A stretch of 63,215 nucleotides of DNA from a virus. A program made the translations under genes and the position numbers. The notes beneath the pieces were generated by a model. It ran no database searches. It saw nothing but the letters and a program-made list of their open reading frames with translations, and was not told the DNA's origin. This document shows, one piece after another, positions 58,551-63,215 of the stretch; position 1 is the first letter of the stretch; each line of letters starts with the position of its first letter. Location of the stretch: the IMG/VR virus record IMGVR_UViG_3300020021_000008, positions 1-63,215 of that record. One strand, 5' to 3'.

Positions 58551-61351
58551 TAAGTCCCCGCCCTGACTGCGTCGATCCAGGCACCTTGGAGTGCCGTCGG
58601 ACCAGACTGCCAACTGAGCTCGTACACCCGATCCCGAGCCATGCCAAGGCGGCGCCACTGAACGCTGGTGTAGAAATCTCCCTGGAGACCAAGAGTTTGC
58701 AACACCGGGGGGTTCCAGGTAGCGCCGCGAGTGTCGCTCCACCTAAGTGCCATTCCAGCATTACCGGACTCAATATTTCCTACCTGCACATCAGCCACAA
58801 ACCTGTTGTGGACCATCCTACGTCCATCATCGAGTATGTGTGGGAACGAGCGCAGGAATTTCATTGGAGCCCCGTTGTCGGTGTTAACGGTCGGATCGAG
58901 GGCGTAGATGTTGGCGTTCTCCCAGTCCCCAATGATCACCTTGTCGTAGGCAAATGCCACGCAGTTCATCCGATGCCGATGCTCGGTGATACCGTCGTTG
59001 GTGTCCAGCCAACAGCGCTCATGCCAGAACCCAGTGGTAATATCGAACACCCAAGTCTTATCGGCGGTGGGAAACGTGAGGACGTAGAACGCATGGCCCT
59101 GCTGTTGATACACCATCCCAATAGCATCATCAATCACAGCATACCCACTAATCGCCACCTCAATCGCATGAGTACTCACCCGGTTAACTGTGGTGTTTTG
59201 TCCCATCACTACCATAGCGTGGCCAGAGAGGCTCCTCGACAGCCAAATCACCGTCTCGCCGGCCTTCTGTGCCGAGTACTTAGCGGCACAGCCCATGTTG
59301 ACAACGGCGTTGGGAACTCGCTCAAACGGGAACGTCCCTCCAGCCTGTCCACCAGAGTTATACCAGATTTCACTCGTGTAGCGGCCCAGAAGCCAAATCT
59401 CCGAATGCACAATCACCACGGTAATAAGCCCATCGGCATAGGAGACCTTGCTAGCAAAATCGAGTGGATCGAACGTCGTGTCCTCACTCCCACTGCAGTA
59501 GAATATTGGGGTCTGAGGTTTGTTCAGCACAAAGAACGTGTCCACATAGTCCACCTTGTCAGCACCGTAGAACCCCTGCTCATTCGGCGTTGTCGACCCA
59601 GGGTCAATCACAAACATGATCCGAGTCGCGAGATCCACCACATACCCTCCAGTGGTGCCATCCACTAACACGAGTTTCGTTCCGTTGTCGGCCATGGAAA
59701 CTGGCGTAAGCCCCGGTGCAATGGTGCCTAGTGCGGTGAACGTGTAGGTGTCATCGACCCAATAAAGCGTGTCGTAACACACTGCATAGAGGTCGCCGTT
59801 GCCGGCAGTGTAGAGACCTCTTACCGGGCCAGATCTGGGCATAACGACTCCTGGGGCATATTGTAACTGCACGGTCAGGCGGTAGTCGAACGAGGTGGCG
59901 ATGCCGAAGTTGGGATCCGGTATCAGCCCACCAGCATTCTGTGCATAGTACGTGCTTCCAACGCTGTAGGCCATAAACTGCCAGGGCATTGCGAACGTGC
60001 CGTCAGACCCGGAGGGTCCGTCCTCCCCAGCCTCGCCAAGCAGACCAACCCAGTAGTCGCCAACAGGGAGTGCCACTCCAACCGGGAAGTGATAAATTCC
60101 AGGGAGGAACCGAGTATCATCACCTCCAAACCCATTTCCCACTGTCTGTAGTGGTGACTGCGCCAACAGGTCTCCGGGCACTCCAGCGTTATTGCTATAG
60201 ATCACCGCTCGGTATTGCGGCCAGGTAACAATTCCAGTTCCTTGGTGATACAGCACTGCAAGCACATTCGACACAAATCCCTGCTCATGCATGAACAGTC
60301 GACTTACGGCTCGCTGGTTGTAGTCTGGACGAATGTCGCCGTTAATCAGCGTATCCACAAACGGTATAATAACGCTGCTGTGAAACGGGGCAATAGTAAA
60401 GTCGGTCGGATTGCTCGTATTGAGTGATCCGACATAGCGGCTAGTTACCGTGTAGCCCTTGAAACCCTCTGGAGGTGCAAACGCAAAGGGGTCCTGACCG
60501 GAGTTGACTGTAAGCTGGTCCCCAAGTACTCCTGGCTGTGCCGATGGATATGAGGCACTGAGATTGCCGGGGGAGAATGGGTTGAGGTTGATTAGCACTC
60601 CATTCGTGGGATCTGTGCTATCCCATACGTAGTCCGCCACGGGAGTCCCATTCAACCAGGTTCCATTCTTTCCGAACCACACAGTGGATGCATTGAACGG
60701 TACTCCACCAACGTCAACGCTGGCGACCACATATGCAAACTGCAACACGTCACCAGCAACAAAAGGTATTGGACCAGGTTGAAAACTGCCAGGAAAATAC
60801 GTCCCGTCAGCCCGCCAGGCGAAACTCCCATCACTGGTATCAGCCATGGTGGTACAGAAATCTGCCGACATAGTTTCAAAGAAGCTCGTAACTCCCACCG
60901 CCGTCAGTGGCGAGGTACACACATCCACCTGCATTTCCCAATACCAGTTACCAGTATTTTTGATCTCCTGGAACACTGCAGTGGACATCTGCGGGCCAAC
61001 AGCATCGGAGTCACTGTAGGGTCCGAAAGTCCCTCCCTGATCCACCCCTCCAGTCACAGTGCGATCGAAATTACTGATCACAATGAACTCTGGATCCGCA
61101 TTCGCCGTAGTGTCCGGATCGAACGCCACCGCCGTAGGCTGCACCACAAACTGCTCCCCGAGGTTCGTCGAGCCCGGCGAAGAGTAGTAGATGTAAGCAG
61201 GGGATTGAGTGGTGGCGTTGCCAAGCTTTGGTGGAATGGGCTCTCCCTCTGGGGTGGGAATTTCCTCCGCGTAGAGGTTAAGTGAGCGCTGGGCACTCGC
61301 GATTAGCGATTGCGACACATACGACCCACCGCCGAGGAACACCTTGGTCAT
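58550..61351 (-). CDS. P22 gp10-like tail accessory protein with SPRY-like insertion
   Basis: 933 aa; P22 gp10 is 472 aa. N-terminal MTKVFLGGGSYVSQSLIASA and C-terminal two-thirds (VRGLYTAGNGDLYAVCYDTL, WLLGRYTSEIWYNSGG, SLSGHAMVVMGQ, HERCWLDTNDGITEHRHRMN) match the packaged-DNA stabilisation family. Residues about 95-280 are inserted and look SPRY-like (GNWYWEMQVDV, VGVTSFFE, WFGKNGTWLNG). Should form the ring between the gp4-like protein and the fibres. Confidence 0.75.
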   Translation of the reverse strand: MTKVFLGGGSYVSQSLIASAQRSLNLYAEEIPTPEGEPIPPKLGNATTQSPAYIYYSSPGSTNLGEQFVVQPTAVAFDPDTTANADPEFIVISNFDRTVTGGVDQGGTFGPYSDSDAVGPQMSTAVFQEIKNTGNWYWEMQVDVCTSPLTAVGVTSFFETMSADFCTTMADTSDGSFAWRADGTYFPGSFQPGPIPFVAGDVLQFAYVVASVDVGGVPFNASTVWFGKNGTWLNGTPVADYVWDSTDPTNGVLINLNPFSPGNLSASYPSAQPGVLGDQLTVNSGQDPFAFAPPEGFKGYTVTSRYVGSLNTSNPTDFTIAPFHSSVIIPFVDTLINGDIRPDYNQRAVSRLFMHEQGFVSNVLAVLYHQGTGIVTWPQYRAVIYSNNAGVPGDLLAQSPLQTVGNGFGGDDTRFLPGIYHFPVGVALPVGDYWVGLLGEAGEDGPSGSDGTFAMPWQFMAYSVGSTYYAQNAGGLIPDPNFGIATSFDYRLTVQLQYAPGVVMPRSGPVRGLYTAGNGDLYAVCYDTLYWVDDTYTFTALGTIAPGLTPVSMADNGTKLVLVDGTTGGYVVDLATRIMFVIDPGSTTPNEQGFYGADKVDYVDTFFVLNKPQTPIFYCSGSEDTTFDPLDFASKVSYADGLITVVIVHSEIWLLGRYTSEIWYNSGGQAGGTFPFERVPNAVVNMGCAAKYSAQKAGETVIWLSRSLSGHAMVVMGQNTTVNRVSTHAIEVAISGYAVIDDAIGMVYQQQGHAFYVLTFPTADKTWVFDITTGFWHERCWLDTNDGITEHRHRMNCVAFAYDKVIIGDWENANIYALDPTVNTDNGAPMKFLRSFPHILDDGRRMVHNRFVADVQVGNIESGNAGMALRWSDTRGATWNPPVLQTLGLQGDFYTSVQWRRLGMARDRVYELSWQSGPTALQGAWIDAVRAGT

Positions 61352-63215
61352 GGCAGCGGGCCTCCCAGCGGATTAGCTCCAGGGAACGCCGATCGCACCG
61401 TAGCATCGTCAATGTTGAAACTCCGTGCCCCGGTCCTCGGATCATAGGTGGCGTTGTTGGTCCAGGTAATCGAGGTGCTTCGTGCGTGCAACACCGCCGT
61501 GCAGAACGGGTTGAACCCAGTAGTCAGTGATGTGCTCGCCCCCCTGTTGTTGCTCATGGTGCAATTGGTGCTGTTCACCGCACAAATATCTCCCCTCTCC
61601 GTGCCAGTAAGGCCCTGGTCTCGCACGTTATTGTAGGCGATATTACTGTCCATGAGCACCTTGGTCGAGCTAAACACATGGACACCCCTACCGCCATTAT
61701 TGTAGCAGGTGTTGCGTTGGCACAACGAAGTGTGGGTGTAAGCGGTGGCGGCTCCAGGAGGAGTGGTATTGGAGTTGTTTCGCTGCGCCAGCAAAAAGTC
61801 GTCCATGATAATGCCATTGCCATCAGTATGGTTGGTCGAGGTGATCCCACTACCACCCAAAATGATATTGTCATGGCATACATTGTTGATCACCTGGATC
61901 CGGTAAGTAGCGGCGATATCCGCAGCACTTGGAGTGTAAGGGATCTCGGTAGGCTCGTAGATGGAGATACCTGAGGTTTGGTTGCCATTCCAGCAGGAAT
62001 TTGCATAGCACTCATTTCCATCCATAATGTACCAGTCTTTGAAATTGGCCTGGATGCCCGAGCCTCCGCAGTCGTGGATCTTGTTGTTCAGTGCGATTAG
62101 GTGATGGCCCCAGAAGCCGAGGCCCGACCCAATAGTCCGTGCACCTCCGAGCGTCGTCACTCCAGCATTGCCACCATCAATCTCAAAGCCATCGAAAATG
62201 AGATAGTTCCCATTCACATGCACTACGTCATCGGAATTACTGCTGTTAATTACCAGCTTCGCACCATGGAGTACCGTGGAGTAATAGACCACGAACCCGA
62301 TCATCGAGTTGGTATTGCCGCCACGGGAGAGCACCTGGCTGCCAGGCAGATTGTACGTACCGGCAGCAAAATTCACCACATCGCCAGCGGCAAGCTTGCC
62401 GCTCGCATCCGCCCCGGCGAGAGTTTTCCACGGAGATACTGAGGTGCCCTGCCCGGTCGGAGGATCGTTGCCGTTGGGCGCCACAAACCAGTTCCGTACC
62501 GCAGTGTAATACTGTTGGGTGGTTTTGGGTGTGAGCGTGGCGAAAAATGCACTAAGCGGAGCAAGGCCCTCGACCAAGCGGCCAGGGCTCTTCGCCGAAC
62601 CGCTTAAGGCGGACCGAGGCAACAGCGCACCACGAAGAGGCCGCACTCTGCGGGTAGTAAGCGTTGGCACTCCCCTGGGGTTCAAGTTCGCCGCCAGCGC
62701 ATGACCGCGATGAATGCTTCCAACCACCGTCGACGTAGGTGTAAGGTGGCCCTGCAGCCGTGAACTCAGTGCCGTAGCACTAACACTGCTAGTCATCGCA
62801 AGTGTAGCTAGGAGGCGACGCCTACGACGCAGCGTCGCAGCCACAACGCTACTTGGCGTTACCGCCTCGGCAACACGACCGTGCTTGTGCACAGCACCCA
62901 CCACCGTACTGGTACTGCGAAGGGCTTCGCCTAACCCGCCCGCCACAAGTGCCTTGCCAATCGATGCTGACAGCAGTGATGTATCAGTGATGCTCTCGGC
63001 AACGAGAGCCCGAGAACGCCGTTGCGCCCCGGCCACGACGCTGGTCGGTACTGCGGCCTCGGCTAGGGGTTTGAAGAGTGGATTGAGTGCCACACCAATG
63101 AGCGTCGTATCCACGAATAGAAACGAGCTGAGATCCCTGGTACGCTGGAGTGTCGCATCCATTTCGCTCGTCGGAAACACCTGAGCAACCAGCGCCCTGG
63201 GCCGGAGGTTCAGCA
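61348..63215 (-). CDS. Tail fibre protein with 20-aa repeats and beta-helix tip (start at 354 across the junction)
   Basis: The ORF opens through 63215; the GTG at 63180 is internal, the true start being at 354. Together about 694 aa. After about eleven 20-residue repeats (for example KPLAEAAVPTSVVAGAQRRS, ALVAESITDTSLLSASIGKA) comes a right-handed beta-helix from NWFVAPNGND, with KLAAGDVVNFAAGTYNLPGS, GISIYEP, HTDGNGIIMDDF and the C-terminus FPGANPLGGPLP. Probably the receptor-binding or polysaccharide-cutting fibre. A secreted version of its tip is encoded at 23438. Confidence 0.8.
   Translation of the reverse strand, partial: LNLRPRALVAQVFPTSEMDATLQRTRDLSSFLFVDTTLIGVALNPLFKPLAEAAVPTSVVAGAQRRSRALVAESITDTSLLSASIGKALVAGGLGEALRSTSTVVGAVHKHGRVAEAVTPSSVVAATLRRRRRLLATLAMTSSVSATALSSRLQGHLTPTSTVVGSIHRGHALAANLNPRGVPTLTTRRVRPLRGALLPRSALSGSAKSPGRLVEGLAPLSAFFATLTPKTTQQYYTAVRNWFVAPNGNDPPTGQGTSVSPWKTLAGADASGKLAAGDVVNFAAGTYNLPGSQVLSRGGNTNSMIGFVVYYSTVLHGAKLVINSSNSDDVVHVNGNYLIFDGFEIDGGNAGVTTLGGARTIGSGLGFWGHHLIALNNKIHDCGGSGIQANFKDWYIMDGNECYANSCWNGNQTSGISIYEPTEIPYTPSAADIAATYRIQVINNVCHDNIILGGSGITSTNHTDGNGIIMDDFLLAQRNNSNTTPPGAATAYTHTSLCQRNTCYNNGGRGVHVFSSTKVLMDSNIAYNNVRDQGLTGTERGDICAVNSTNCTMSNNRGASTSLTTGFNPFCTAVLHARSTSITWTNNATYDPRTGARSFNIDDATVRSAFPGANPLGGPLP
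63079..63215. repeat. Terminal direct repeat, right copy
   Basis: Matches 1-137 with one difference at 63089. Marks the overlap of a circular assembly. Confidence 0.9.

Overview
The window is one nearly complete genome of a tailed phage with a P22-type virion (podovirus). The first 137 bases recur at the end (63079-63215) with one mismatch, so the contig closes into a circle of about 63.08 kb and one tail-fibre gene runs across the junction. The genome is GC-rich. I see no integrase, repressor-integrase pair or plasmid partition system, so a virulent lifestyle is the simplest reading. The host cannot be named from the sequence. Most small genes carry a GGAG-type ribosome binding site 6-10 bases before the start.

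Layout: (1) 1-14940, minus strand: tail fibre and tail proteins, P22 gp4-like adaptor, small membrane protein, coat protein, scaffold, LPD23-type metallopeptidase-like protein, portal, terminase large subunit, PD-(D/E)XK nuclease, terminase small subunit. (2) 14941-16170: a hairpin-rich non-coding divergent region. (3) 16171-37548, plus strand: about 45 mostly tiny genes (zinc ribbons, membrane peptides, a family starting MPFD, a HIRAN protein, an IS110-type C-terminal-domain protein, an acyltransferase, a UvrD-like helicase), with a hammerhead ribozyme at 23337-23405, a secreted beta-helix protein, and a 2.1-kb non-coding repeat array at 28999-31094. (4) 37555-39533: six tandem structured RNAs followed by a Ro60 (TROVE-VWA) gene. 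(5) 39541-49876: replication and recombination genes: Cas4-like nuclease, HAD phosphatase, RecA/Sak4-like ATPase, DUF669-like ssDNA-binding protein, ParB-methyltransferase fusion, uracil-DNA glycosylase plus exonuclease, polymerase A, DUF3987-like ATPase. (6) 49960-63215, minus strand: lysis genes, ejection proteins, a dioxygenase and cupin pair, tail proteins.

The most unusual content is RNA or RNA-like. First, the array at 28999-31094 alternates two short constant boxes (consensus GAGTGTACC, and GAGC...AGCC or GAGCC) about 54 times. By hand reading, essentially every gap between boxes is a variable stretch of exactly 9 bases. It follows an IS110-type protein and ends on the start codon of a helicase. 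Second, six tandem RNAs upstream of Ro60 share a closing helix, a bulged U, a GG/CC pair and a UUACUUC strand. Two of them carry circularly permuted tRNA mimics whose acceptor-equivalent stem is capped by a GUGA tetraloop, the architecture of YrlA-type Y RNAs. Third, a complete type II hammerhead ribozyme lies between two genes. At the protein level, four unrelated proteins end in the same peptide (DIGL preceded by S, A or E), a secreted beta-helix protein duplicates the tip of the virion tail fibre, and an SPO1-like glycosylase-exonuclease-polymerase is split inside its exonuclease domain.

All calls come from reading the sequence and recalled family motifs; no searches or folding programs were run.
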